From the NCBI GenBank assembly GCA_026018925.1, contig JAKSZU010000011.1, forward strand, positions 42,336,141 to 42,400,140: a stretch of DNA of 64,000 nucleotides, written 5' to 3'. Below are positions 45,101 through 55,504 of the stretch, piece by piece; the first letter of the stretch is position 1; every line of letters starts with the position of its first letter. This stretch comes from Tupaia tana. Taxonomy: Eukaryota > Chordata > Mammalia > Scandentia > Tupaiidae. Below the pieces are notes generated by a model that was given only the letters and a program-made list of their open reading frames with translations, was not told where the DNA came from and made no database searches. The position numbers and the translations under genes were made by a program.

Positions 45101-48100
45101 ACCTGCACCCCAGCGCTAGCCTCCACAATAACCCTGCCAGGTGGGCGCTGCTGCGAGTCCCTATTACAGTGAGGAGGTTAACACGCAGGGCCGAGATTCC
45201 CTCTCCCAGGCCTGGGGGACTTCAAACCCCTTGTTCCCTAACCAGGTCCAGGATAACACGTCATGCTCCCATGATTCTTAGAGAGGGGAGTTGGAGAGAC
45301 CTGGGGCGCAGGTGTGGAAGGGGAGGAGACGGGCTGGAGCTCGGTGGCTCAGCCACTCCCTGGCTGTGCCTGGCTAGCCCGGGGCGGGCAGGTCAGCTGC
45401 CCAGTGCCCTCTGTGGGCTGGTCCAGCACCCTCCCTGGGCTGGTGCGAGGCACCGCCCCTCCCGGCTGCCCAATGGACCCTGGAGGGCAGAAATGGGACC
45501 TGGTCACATGGCCTGGGAAGTGGAGCCAAGGTGACCCGGATGGACTGACAGTGGGCAGCGCCTGTGGTATAGGGAGAGTGCCAGCCTGGAGTCCCTTGGA
45601 CCACGGTCAAGCCTTCCAAGGAGTGGTCCTGGGAGTACTCTGGGAAAGGCAAGAGAAGACAGAAGGGTTTTCCCAGAGCCCCCGGCCCTGGCACATCCTG
45701 GGCCAGTTCTCAGGCCTAGAGGGAGGGACAGGGGAGAGAGAGCCACGCTAGCTCCTAGGCTGCCCAGCCTCCCAGGGTCAGAGAAAGCTGGGCCTGAAAG
45801 CAGGGATGCAGCATCAGACCCGCCAGGGCATATGGAGAAGGCCTGGAGAAGGCCAGGGGTCTCTGCCAACATTGGTAAGAACTGCAAGGTCCACCCAAAC
45901 CCCACCTGCTGGGCTGTCCAGGCAGGTGGGAGCCCAGGAGGCAGGAGGGGTGGATGAGGCCAGGCTGAGAGACAGGGAGGTGGGGGGGCACACGTGAGGA
46001 CCGGGAGTACGTTCAATCTGTGGGTGTGAGGTGGGCGTGCTGTGTGCCAGCGCGTGTACCACACTGGTGCCCACAGCTCGGGGACAGGGTGGGAACACAG
46101 CGCTGGCTGGCAGCACCGAGGGCAGAGGGGCAGCTGTGTCCTGCATCTGCAGCTGCTCTGGGAGGGGTGGCAGGCCTGGGTTTCGCTGCTGCCTGGGCCA
46201 TAAAGAGACCATTGAGCTGCTTGGGTCCCTGTCTGTGAAACAGGGTCCGTGGCTGCGAGCACGTGGCGGGCTGGGAGTAGGAAAGGGAGAAGACGCCGCG
46301 GCCGCGCTCCCCAGCTCCCATCCCACCAGGCAGAGGCTGAGGCAATGAGCAGGCGGAGACTGCCCTGGCAGAGCCGCCCTTGTGGTTGGTATTCTTCTCA
46401 AACCCAAGGGCACAGGACGGTCGGTTCCCACGGGGAGGAGGGTTCCGGACTGGCAGGGTTTGGGGTGCATGCACCCTGCTGGCAGCCAAGGGCGGTTTGT
46501 GAGAAAGCAACCACCTGTCGCCTTCCACCCCTTTCCTCCAGCCCCCGCAGGGACTATTAGCGACAGGCATGACTCACTGTCATTTGATTTTACGCTACAA
46601 CTCTAACCTCCCCCTGCATCTTAGGGAAGCACAACGCCTGGACTCCATGCCATCCTCAGCTCGCTCCCTCTCCTGCGAGGAGCCTGCACTAAGCTTCCTG
46701 GCTCCAGAAACATGAGTGTCCAACAGTCCCTGCAAAGTTGATCTACCTTCCCACTGTGAATCTGGAACTCTGTGACTCCACGTCAGCCTTCATCCTTTCC
46801 CTTCGAGAATACAGTCTCCAGCTCGAACAGCCTGGGTTCGAATCCTGACTCCACCACTTACTCCCTGAGCATAGACAAGCTTCCTCCCCGCTCTGAACCT
46901 CAGTTCCTCATCTAGAAAACGGGGACAATAACAAGGCTGCCTTTGGAAGGCTGCTGTGAAGACGAAATGAGTTGACACGTTCCTGGTACAGAGCAAGCCC
47001 TCGGGGTAGGTCTGCTGCCACTGCAGTTCCTCCACCTCTGGCCTGGGGATACTGTCACCCAGAAGCTGGGGGCCACTGCTTGTGTTAATAGAGCTCTGCA
47101 CTTTCACCTGTGGCAGTGGCATCTGACACTTAGAAACAGAAAGGGTCCCCATTTGGCAGGTGAGGAAGCCGCAGCTTGGAGAGGCCGTGTGCCTTGCCAA
47201 GAACTAAGTGGGTGGTAGGCCTCAAGGTCAAGCATGCCAATGCCAGGGCACTTCCCTCACAAGTCCCCTACCTCGAGTCTGTCCACCTGTCAGGCTTATT
47301 TGGACCAGGAATTCTCAACTTGCCCGCAGTGACCCTGCCCGGCTGAGCAGAACTGCAGGAATGCTCGTCACCACATGTTAGCTGCCAGCCGCGCTGAGCC
47401 TCTCAGCAGCTCTGCTTTCCGAAGGAGAGGTCTCGCTCCTTCCTCATCAGACACAGGCTGGCGGCCCTCACCGCCACTGCTTCTAGGTCCCAGTGGGCAA
47501 GGGGTTGCTCCTGAGAAGATCCGCGCCCTCCCACAGGGAACCACCTCGGCCTGGCCATCGGGAAGTCCTTCCTGCCCTCACACCTCAGTCCCGCCTGCTG
47601 AGGCCGAGGCCCACTCTGGGGGACCGTTCTCAGCAGGCTGACTGGTCTGTGTGCCCGGTGCCCTAGCAGCCTCTTGGTCTGCTATCTTCCAACTGAATCA
47701 TCCAGGGAAGTGTTCTCTTTAGTCTAGCTTCATTCTTTCCTGCTGTCACTTGGCATTACTTTCAGGCACTGAAGGAACAGAAAGTCAGGCCGAGCATGTG
47801 TCACCGATTTTCATGAAGAGACTCTCGGGGCCCTGAGGGAAGTCACAGGCAGTTCAGTGCCCGCGGATCTCCCAGGAACACCGTGTCCAGGGACAGGCCT
47901 GAGAGGCCTACCCTGGAGTCAGAGAGCAGCTAGAACAGCAGCCAGGTCAGTCAGCCGGGCAGAGCCGGAGGAGGGCTGGGGAACAGATGGCACCTTCCGC
48001 CTCCTCCCCCACGCACGGCACGCCGCAGTGGGACACGCAGGCTGGCTCAGAGGACTTGGACCTCCGAGGGCCAGGGTACAGTGAGGGCGACCTGGTTGCT

Positions 48101-51100
48101 ACATAAAAATTAGGTTCTGCCCTCCATCCCCCTTCAAGACTTGCACTAACAGCACCACATCCACGCAGCAAGTTCTGGACGCCGGGCCAGGCTCCTTCCT
48201 GCCCCCACACCTTGCCCAAGCTGTTCCTTTTGTCTGGAACGCCATTCCCTTCTTCCTAGCTCCAGGCTTGCCGAGGTCTCTGTGAGGCCCAGTGACAGGG
48301 CACATCCTCTGAGGGTCCATTTCACCTTCCCACATCATCAGGCCGAACTGTTCACTGTGTACCGCCGATACACCTGCCCACGCGGGACCAACACCTTCCT
48401 GGCCCATCTCATTTGACTAGGGTAAGTCTCGCACATGCTGCCCCCACATAGAAGAATGCGGGACGGGCACCAAGACAACCTACTGAACCTTACATGGCTT
48501 GGTTAGGGGGTAGAGGGTAGTGGCTGGCATGTTCTTCTATTGACATTTTTGTGCTCCTCAAAATGAACGTGTCATATTTCCACAACGAGGGGGATAGAAC
48601 CCCAATCGATGTTACTTTCAATCGTGAATTTGATGTTTCATTTCAGTACAGCCAGCCCTTGGGTAGCCTGCGATTCCAAGCACTGTCTATGCTGCAACCT
48701 GCCTGGGCACGTTTTATTCCTCCTGTGAGACGGGGGGCTCCCAGAGAGCAGCTGCTCCTGTTTTCTTAGATGCCAATTGGTGCCAGGCTCAGAATAGGTG
48801 CAGACACGTGCTCCCGAGTCCAAAAGCTGTAGCGTACTGCAAGTCCGGGAGACTTTGCGGAAGTTCTCAGCCCAGGAGCTGTGCACACGCCAGTGCCAGA
48901 CCACACCCCTGTTTATTCTTCATGTGATTGGCCACCTGCAAATGTCATCCACTTACTTAACCCCGGACAGAGTTCTTGGGTGAACTTTACCAAGGCTTTC
49001 CCTCTGTTTAAAGTTTATTTCCATGCCATTCCCTCGCAGTCTTTGCCCCCGGGAAGCTCTTTAGAAATGCCCTGTGCCATCCCCGTGTCTACCCGCGTGT
49101 GCTCCAACATCCAGAACGGCCTGGCTTATCGCTCGGATGACATAACGTGTTCGATGATTTGCATCTTCTCCTTTCTCTGTTCCCCACAATGTTACCCCAA
49201 GGAAATTTCCTAAGGGGTGCTGAGGTTCCAGGACCGGGTGGAACCTGACGGCTAATGGTGATGTCAGTGTGACTTGGGCTTCTGGCTGTGACACTACAAT
49301 TTCCTGGTGGATTCTGGGTCTCCAGAGGATGGTGGTAAGAACAGGGCTGTTCTCCAGAATGCTATGGGCCATATAGAAGGTCAAGGCTAGGAGCCTGACC
49401 TGAGTCCCTGCTCTGGTCTAGGATTCCCACGTGACCTTGGGCAACTCCCCGGCCTCCCCTCTGTCCCAGCCTTCAAGGCTGCCAGAAGTGGGGGCACGGA
49501 GACCCCCTCCCTGAGCCTAAGGACCCCAGGCGATGGAGTGGAAGCACGGGGACTGAGCGGGGTCTCACCAGCTCTGCACCAGCTGCACCGAGGGCGTGCT
49601 CAGCACCCGGTCAGGAAGCAGGTTGATCTCCTTCATGATGTTGGCCAGACGCACAGGCAGCTCCTGCCTGAGGAAGGTGAAGGAGGTTTTCTCACAGGCA
49701 TTGCTGGACCCTGTGGAGAGAGAGAGGGGTGAGCCCCCAGGGCAGCACATGGTGGCAGGTCAGCTAAACCCTTGGTGGAGTGGGGGCTCAGAGGGGAAAG
49801 GACCTGCCCAAGGACACACAGCAAGGCCATGCTCCTGATCCCCTGCAGTGCTCGAACCTCCACCCCATCCTGCTGTGTCCTCACCCCACCGCTGGCTGAG
49901 CCCTGCCTGCCTGTACCCTGGCTAAACTCATGGTACTTCTCTTTCCTGCCTTCCCAACAGACATCGCCTTTAGGGCCTGCGATCTCCACCCATCCCAGGC
50001 TCCCAGGCTGGGCCCTGTCTGAGGGGAGCCAGGCTAGACCACCATGGCTGCAGGGTCCCATTGTCATCTCTGGCCCAGCCCACCTCCCCCAGGCTGGTCT
50101 GGATGTCTGTTGTGGCAGTGCCCGTATTAATGCCCAGCTGTGAGGCAAACGAGGCCTGAGGATGAGAGTCCAAATGCCTCAGAACTAGACCTGGCTCCAG
50201 GATGAAAGGTGGGGGGCACACAGGCCATAGCCGGAGTCGGAAGACCTGGGTTCTAGACTGGGGTCTTCTTCCAACTCTGTCACCCAGGGCATGTCACCAT
50301 CCTTTTAAAGGTCTCAGTTTCCCCTCTGCTGTACTATAAGTGGACCAAACCCTACTGTGGGCACCTCGCAGCTGGGGCGTTTTCAGTAACTGGGGTCTAG
50401 TTTGGGCTGGACAGCTGCTGGGTATAGGCCCAGGAGGCTTTGCTACATGGAGGAAGCGCAAGGCTCAAACAGAACAGGGGGCAAGCGGACAAGTCCTGGA
50501 GAACAGGTGCCCGAGCCTCTGCTGTCACCTCCCTGTCCCCTCTAGTCAGTGACGCAGCTGTAACTTAAGCCAGGTGCTATCAGCTCAATTCTTGACAGAC
50601 CTGGGCCAGCCCTCCCTGTCCCCAGCTGGCACCATGAGGATGCCGTGCAGACAAGGCCCACACAATGCCTGTTCCAGCAGCCACATTGGCACAGCCTCCC
50701 TCCTGCCCCAGAGCCAGCCCCGGAGCGCTGGTGGTGGACAGTCCCGACCCAGGAACCCTGGGCAACCAAGGGAGCTGTGAGCAGCCTGACTCCACCTCAC
50801 CGGGCCTCGGGCCCCTGGCCCAGCTGGGCACAGGCTGCCAGTGGGGACAGATTTGATCTTCAAGTGCCCTTGCCCACCAGCGCCTGGGGTATACTAGGCC
50901 CAGGCCCGGATGCACTTTCCTGCTGACATCTTCTTCTGAAAAAGCCCCCACCCCCACTGCCCCCCAGTTTTCCCTCACTCTCTGCCTAGCAGCGCCTGCC
51001 CCTGCCAGCCCAGCTATCCCTCCCGGCTGCTGCGCACCTCCAACTCTGCCCTGCCACTCCCAAGCTCCCCCCACTTCTTCTGGACCCCACTCTCAGGGTG

Positions 51101-51578
51101 GGGTCCGTTAACCCTTCAGTGCCTGGACCCCACCCACTCCCGCCCTAACATCACCTCTCCTGGCCCCTCCTCTCAAGACTCCTCACAAAGCACCTCCCTC
51201 GCGGCGGCCCCCACCCCCATTCCCATTAACAGTCTGATCAGGAGCCTCATCGGCCCTTCTCGGCCCTGGCCGGTCCCTTTCTCCTGCGGACCCTTCTCAG
51301 CCTGAACTCTTCCAACCAGCCCTTCCTTCCCTGTCACTCGGGCCTCTCCTCGGCCCCGCGTTAACCCTTCCTCGTCAGGTCCCCTCCTCACCCCCGGCCC
51401 CCGGCTGTCCTCCCAGCCCCCGCCGGCCCCGTGGCCAGTTGCCTCCAGCCCACTCCGTACCGAAGTCCAGAAACTGCTTCATGGACAAGGGGGACGGGGA
51501 GAACTTGCTGAAGTGCTCGATGTACTTGGGAGCCCCTGCCAGGGACGCATTCTTCAGCAGCGCCCGCACCCAGCGCAT
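39043..51578 (-). CDS. PDK2: PDK2, pyruvate dehydrogenase kinase isozyme 2, complete
   Basis: Eleven coding exons on the minus strand: 51578-51461, 49710-49569, 43175-43104, 42656-42472, 41778-41689, 41502-41425, 40821-40745, 40655-40557, 40399-40292, 39829-39716 and 39183-39043. They total 1224 nt and 407 residues, equal to human PDK2. The protein is a mitochondrial matrix kinase that phosphorylates and inactivates the E1 alpha subunit of pyruvate dehydrogenase. An N-terminal four-helix bundle is followed by a GHKL-type ATPase fold. Visible motifs are the N-box ELFKNAMRAT with the catalytic Glu, the G1 box SDRGGGVP, the ATP-lid motifs GTGGTPL and GFGYGLP, and the C-terminal Asp-Trp motif GDWCVPS. 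All splice sites are GT-AG. It is tail-to-tail with SAMD14 and downstream of ITGA3. Confidence 0.97.
39716..39829 (-). CDS. PDK2: PDK2 coding exon 10
   Basis: Acceptor ctgcag, donor gtgagg; 38 codons with [20 protein letters not shown] and DAVIYLK. Confidence 0.96.
40292..40399 (-). CDS. PDK2: PDK2 coding exon 9, G1 box and ATP lid
   Basis: Acceptor ctccag, donor gtgaga; 36 codons with [16 protein letters not shown] and the lid [10 protein letters not shown]. Confidence 0.96.
40557..40655 (-). CDS. PDK2: PDK2 coding exon 8
   Basis: Acceptor tcgcag, donor gtatgt; 33 codons from [13 protein letters not shown] to LGEEDLSIK. Confidence 0.96.
40745..40821 (-). CDS. PDK2: PDK2 coding exon 7, start of N-box
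   Basis: Acceptor tcacag, donor gtgagc. Encodes [20 protein letters not shown] and FELFK; the catalytic Glu of ELFKNAM is here. Confidence 0.96.
41225..41305 (+). mobile_element. L2 3'-end fragment in PDK2 intron 6
   Basis: 'agggaccttgcctgtcttat' and 'aataaatatttgctgaatgg' match the L2 3' terminus. Confidence 0.7.
41425..41502 (-). CDS. PDK2: PDK2 coding exon 6
   Basis: Acceptor ctcag, donor gtgagt. Encodes [20 protein letters not shown] and IQEVN. Confidence 0.95.
41689..41778 (-). CDS. PDK2: PDK2 coding exon 5
   Basis: Acceptor ccacag, donor gtgagc. Encodes [20 protein letters not shown] and NCNVSEVVK. Confidence 0.96.
42018..42273 (-). mobile_element. Long tRNA-derived SINE in PDK2 intron 4
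   Basis: + strand shows a T-rich left end and 'ccaactgctggtccc' on the right, so the SINE is in the same orientation as PDK2. It is the only recent SINE I recognise inside PDK2. Confidence 0.88.
42472..42656 (-). CDS. PDK2: PDK2 coding exon 4
   Basis: Acceptor ctccag, donor gtgagt. Encodes [20 protein letters not shown] through [11 protein letters not shown], part of the regulatory helix bundle. Confidence 0.96.
43104..43175 (-). CDS. PDK2: PDK2 coding exon 3
   Basis: 72 nt; acceptor acacag, donor gtgagt. Encodes [20 protein letters not shown] and TLN with a split Gln codon. Confidence 0.94.
44310..44515 (+). mobile_element. MIR element
   Basis: Ordered MIR features: 'gctgtgtgaccctgggtaag', 'cctgagtttctttattagga', 'aaatgagggg' and 'agcacagtgcctggcataca'. 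Confidence 0.8.
46810..47005 (+). mobile_element. MIR element
   Basis: 'cctgggttcgaatcctgact', 'ccaccacttactccctgagc', 'cctcagttcctcatctagaa' and the tail 'gaaatgagttgacacg' are in MIR order. Confidence 0.8.
49569..49710 (-). CDS. PDK2: PDK2 coding exon 2
   Basis: Acceptor ccacag, donor gtgaga. Encodes [20 protein letters not shown] through SVQLVQS with a split Trp codon. Confidence 0.96.
49711..51460 (-). other. PDK2: PDK2 intron 1
   Basis: 1.75 kb. Apart from the MIR fragment I see no repeat, exon or RNA gene. Confidence 0.6.
50228..50335 (+). mobile_element. MIR fragment in PDK2 intron 1
   Basis: 'gtcggaagacctgggttcta' followed by 'catgtcaccatcctttt' and 'ggtctcagtttcccctctgc'. Confidence 0.65.
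51461..51578 (-). CDS. PDK2: PDK2 coding exon 1
   Basis: Starts [20 protein letters not shown], a short mitochondrial presequence followed by the first helix, and ends QFLDF plus one base before donor gtacgg. The start is the conserved PDK2 start. Confidence 0.96.
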
Positions 51579-51591
51579 GGCGGCGGCGGCC

Positions 51592-51634
<43 letters not shown>

Positions 51635-51900
51635 CGGGCTGCGGTCTCTGCGCGGGTAGCGTTCGCGCTCGGCTCGGCCCAGCACGGCCCAGCGCCGCGG
51701 TTCGGCCGCCTCCCCCCCTTCCCTGGCCAGGCAGGTCTTCCAGGACCCAGCCAATCGGCTCATCGCGGTGCCCCGACGTCGCCAATGGCCGCTCACAAAC
51801 AACTCCCGGAAAGCCAATAGCCTGCCGCCCCGGCACGTGGCTTCCACCGGGGCCCGCCCTCTTAACCCGGTGTTCGCCGCGGCGGCAGGTTGTTTTCGAA
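51579..51900 (-). promoter_or_regulatory. PDK2: PDK2 CpG-rich promoter and 5' UTR
   Basis: Dense CpG around the first exon. Three CCAAT pentamers (51751, 51782, 51814) and a GACGTC palindrome (51775-51780) lie 170-240 nt upstream of the ATG. No TATA box is evident. Confidence 0.7.
51594..51635 (-). repeat. (GGCTCG)n hexanucleotide repeat in PDK2 5' UTR
   Basis: Six exact units (51594-51629) and one variant unit. On the mRNA strand it reads (CGAGCC)n and ends about 15 nt upstream of the PDK2 start codon. Confidence 0.85.
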
Positions 51901-53269
51901 GGCCGCGTTGAGATCCCGCCTCCACCGTGCCCACACCTCCCTTGCCACCTCCTCCCGGAGAGGCCGGGGTTAACCCCCTCCTCTCCACACGCCCGCCAGC
52001 CCTCTCCCTTCCTCTACAGCTCCTGCCTTTCCGTCGCTCCCTCCCCACTTCTCCACTTGCCGGCTCCTTTAACCCATCCTCCCCTGAATTGTCCAGGTAG
52101 CTTCAGCGAATCCCTTTCCTCCCGGGGCGAACTGTGTCACCTGTCCTGATCGCTACCTGTTCTCTCTTAGGGTCTTGTGGGTTCCTAGTACGAATGACAG
52201 TGACCAGACTGTAAATGCGGGGATGTACTAGATTCGGAACCAGGACGCAAGCCTGCACCAATCCGTCCTATATACTTGCAGCCCACCGGCTTCCACAAAG
52301 ATTCACGCGACTCAGGAAAAGGCCGCGTTTTGCTTTTCCAGTTGAAAAGCACCCAGAATCAAAACCCTCTCATCTAGTTGGGAGTGGGGGGGGGGGGGGC
52401 AGCAGCTACCCTCACTGCTGATTTTGTAAAGACTTTCACGTTGTAATTATCTAGCTCATCTGACCAAAGATAAAGGCTTGGCCGTCTAGCGCGATCATCG
52501 GAGGAAGCAACCCTCTTTTCACCGGGCTGTCTCAGACAAAGGTCCGGGAGGTGTCGTGTCCCGGGGCCAAGGAGCCCTCCCTCTGCGAGCGGCTCCGCCT
52601 CTCCGGTAGGAAACGCAGCGCGCCCTCTTGTGGTAGAACATAGTATGTTCCATCCTGGGCCTGGGTCTGAGTCCGGACGGCGACTCGGATGCTTTACTCT
52701 TCCCTTGGTCCAGTCTCAGTCTGGCTCTTAACGAGCGCCTCACACGTGCTAGAAACAGAAAGTACAGAAAGGCTCAAGACTAGGTCTTTTCCACGGATCA
52801 TTTCATTTCTCAGTTTGAGAGATGACTACATGAGTCAATAATTACAGCAGAATGTGCCTGTAGCCAATGCAGAGCAAGGCTTTGCCATGGAAGGGACTCT
52901 TAGCAGAATGATTAATAATCTAGGCGCTAGGCACTGTTTATGTGCATTATCTCATTCTCAAGAAAAACCTATTGCACTATTATTATCTCCATTTCGTAGA
53001 TAAGAAAACTGACACTCAAGGATCTTTCTCAACTGCAAATCTGACCTCCCTACCTCCCTGCACACAGGCTCTCCACTTTTTACTGGAGCCTTTCCAGTTG
53101 TTGTATGATTAACTTTGGGGTAATTCTCCAGCCTCTTCTCTCTTCATTTCCCTGCTTGATTCTCAGCCAAACCTATCTGCTGCCCTGAACTGGCCGCTAA
53201 GCTGTAAGCCATTGCAAATGCTGTCTTCTGTCTGCATCATCCTTTCTTCTCATCTTCACCTATCCACTT

Positions 53270-53520
53270 TTTGGATCCCAGCTGCTTAGTCAACCCTTCC
53301 TCCTGGAAGCCCTCCCTGGCCCTCCCAAGCTCCCTCCAAGGGTTCCTTAGAGTTCCTGATATGAGCACACTGTTAGCTCTTATCATACTAAGTGGCCGTT
53401 GCTGACTCACCATCTTCACCACTAGACTTTAAACTCCAGGAGGGCAGAGCTTGTGTCTGGCTTATTCACTGCTTCCTCTCCAGCACCAGGCACAATGCCT
53501 GGGAAGATAGGGTGAGAAAG
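53270..53520 (+). mobile_element. L2 3'-end remnant
   Basis: 'ttcctcctggaagccctccc', 'actagactttaaactccagg', 'agggcagagcttgtgtctgg' and 'agcaccaggcacaatgcctg' follow the L2 3' end in order. Confidence 0.75.
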
Positions 53521-53689
53521 GAAGGTGAAGTCGTCAGGGAGACATGCCACAGATACCAGAGAGGACCATCAAACATCTATTGGGCTAATAATTAAGAAGT
53601 GACTGGTGATCTTGGCGATAGTTTGCAAGTGCCTGGAAGAATATATGCACATTACCTATAAAAAGCCAGCCCAGCCTCAAGGCTGGAAG

Positions 53690-53890
53690 CCACATGGCCA
53701 CCAAGGATTTGGATTCTGAGTTGACCTGAAACACCCTGGTGCATGTGTGCCCATGATCCTGAGGTGCTGGAGGACTGGGGGAAAGGGATCAAGTTGTGAT
53801 GGGCCCCTGTCCAGGATGCTTTTTTCCCACATGCACACCTGTGTGCACATACACATGCTCTCAGGTGAATAAAATAAACTTTAAAAAAGA
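53690..53890 (+). mobile_element. Old tRNA-derived SINE
   Basis: Diverged body ('gcatgtgtgcccatgatcct'), a long CA-rich segment and an 'aataaaataaactttaaaaa' tail. Confidence 0.5.
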
Positions 53891-53959
53891 AAAAGCCTAG
53901 CCTTGTGCCTAGCAATAAATGACAGCTGTTACTATTATTGTAAAAATTAAAGTAACAGA

Positions 53960-54213
53960 GGGACCAGCAGTTAGCATAATGGCTATGTCGCTGGACTCCC
54001 ATGTAGTCGACCGTGCTTTGAGTCCCAGACCTGGTGGCTTAAACTCATGCTGGGCGCGTGTGCGTACGTGCCCAAGATCCCGAGAGGAGAATGGAGGAGA
54101 AGGGATTGTGGCGTGACCATCACCCCTGGGGGTGATTTCTCGCTTTCTATCTCTGTCTTTCTGGCGAACGCACGCGCCCTATAGCAAAAATAAATAAATA
54201 AATAAATAAAGTA
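53960..54213 (+). mobile_element. Long tRNA-derived SINE
   Basis: Forward copy with (AAAT)n tail. The direct repeats aaagtaacaga occur on both sides. Confidence 0.9.
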
Positions 54214-54369
54214 ACAGAAAAAGTCATGACCTCTGAGGTTGTAGGTGTAGGAGAGGGAATGAGATTTCCCATGATCCTCCCCCGAGAGCTGGATTTTCAT
54301 TTTTGGGCTCTGTGCTTAGATGGAAATTCCCTCTGCCGAGGTTGCTGCAGGATGGTACTGGGGTGGTGT

Positions 54370-54720
54370 GATGCAGTGCATCAGTCAGGTTAGGTTAGGT
54401 GATGCTGCAGTAACAACAACGAACAGCCCCAATCTCCACATGTCTCACTATATGTATGGCATGGATTGGGGGGCTCTTAGGGACTCAGGTTGACAGATGC
54501 TTTATCTCAACACAGGCTTCCATGGCAACAGAGGCAGAGAAAAGAACTGAGAGGGTTTCACACCAGCAACAAAACGTTTCAACCTGGCAGTGAATCATTT
54601 TCCTCTAACTCACAATTCATTGACCAGAATTAGCCACATGGCCTCATCCAACAAGCAGGGCCCAGGAAATGCTCTCCCACCATGTATCCAGAAGGGGAAG
54701 AATCACCTTGATGAATCTTT
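54370..54720 (+). mobile_element. Undetermined old interspersed repeat
   Basis: 'ggtgatgctgcagtaacaac', 'attcattgaccagaattagc' and 'cacatggcctcatccaacaa' resemble a known type of old mammalian LTR/LINE repeat, but I cannot name the family. Confidence 0.4.
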
Positions 54721-54814
54721 TATTAGTGAGGGAAGAGCTGGGACCCTCTTCTAGAACGGACTTTGGAGGTGCAGCTCTAAGGAGCTCTCTGGAGCTTGGC
54801 GTTGCAAAGGGTCT

Positions 54815-55097
54815 TTTTTATTTTTTATTTTTTTATTTTTTAGCAGTTTTTACTGTAGAGCGCATGCACTTGCCAGAAAGACAGAGAGAGACAGACAGAA
54901 AGTGAAAAATCACCCTACTCCACCTTCAGAGAGGATGGCCATGCTGCAAATCCTTTCTCCTCCATTCTCCTCTCTGGATCTTGGGCATGCATGCACATAC
55001 GCCTGACATGAATTTAAGTCACCAGGTCTGGGACTCCAACTGCAGTCGACTACATGGGAGTCCAGCGACATAGCCATTATGCCAACTGCTGGTCCCA
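54815..55097 (-). mobile_element. Long tRNA-derived SINE
   Basis: Reverse copy with a T-rich left edge and 'ccaactgctggtcccagcg' on the right. Flanks gggtctttt and gggtcctttt are near-identical. Confidence 0.88.
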
Positions 55098-55175
55098 GCG
55101 GAGGGTCCTTTTATAGTGGGCCTTGCTGTATCTCTATCAGTGACACTTCTTTCATGATATGTAGCTGCATTAGTC

Positions 55176-55431
55176 CTTTTTTTCTTTTGGAGAGGTTTTT
55201 GCTATAGGGCACGTGCACTAGCCAGACAGACAGAGAGACAGAAAGCGAGAAATCACCCTCCAGGGGGTATGGTCATGCCGCAATCCCTTCTCCTCCATTC
55301 TCCTCTTGGGATCTTGGGCACGTACACACATGTGCCCAGCGTGAGTTTTAAGCCATTGGGTCCAGGATGCGAACCACGGTCGACTACGTGGGAGTCCAGC
55401 GACATAGCCATTATGCTAACTGCTGGTTCCC
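55176..55431 (-). mobile_element. Long tRNA-derived SINE
   Basis: Reverse copy. The direct repeats agctgcattagtcc (near 55163 and 55434) define the insertion. Confidence 0.92.
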
Positions 55432-55466
55432 AAGCTGCATTAGTCCTGAAGATGACTCCTTAGTCT

Positions 55467-55468
<2 letters not shown>

Positions 55469-55502
<34 letters not shown>
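55469..55502 (+). repeat. (TG)n microsatellite
   Basis: About 17 TG units just right of a SINE insertion. Confidence 0.9.

Positions 55503-55504
<2 letters not shown>

Larger units (their letters stand above)
43176..49568 (-). other. PDK2: PDK2 intron 2
   Basis: 6.4 kb, non-coding. It holds MIR fragments near 44310-44515 and 46810-47005 and a G run (43678-43690). I recognise no recent SINE and no other gene in it; long open stretches have no family similarity that I know. Confidence 0.65.

Noticed and set aside
51439-52149. A 236-codon open frame antisense to PDK2 exon 1
   Set aside because: It is produced by the hexamer repeat, CpG-rich sequence and the complement of real PDK2 codons. It has no similarity to a family.
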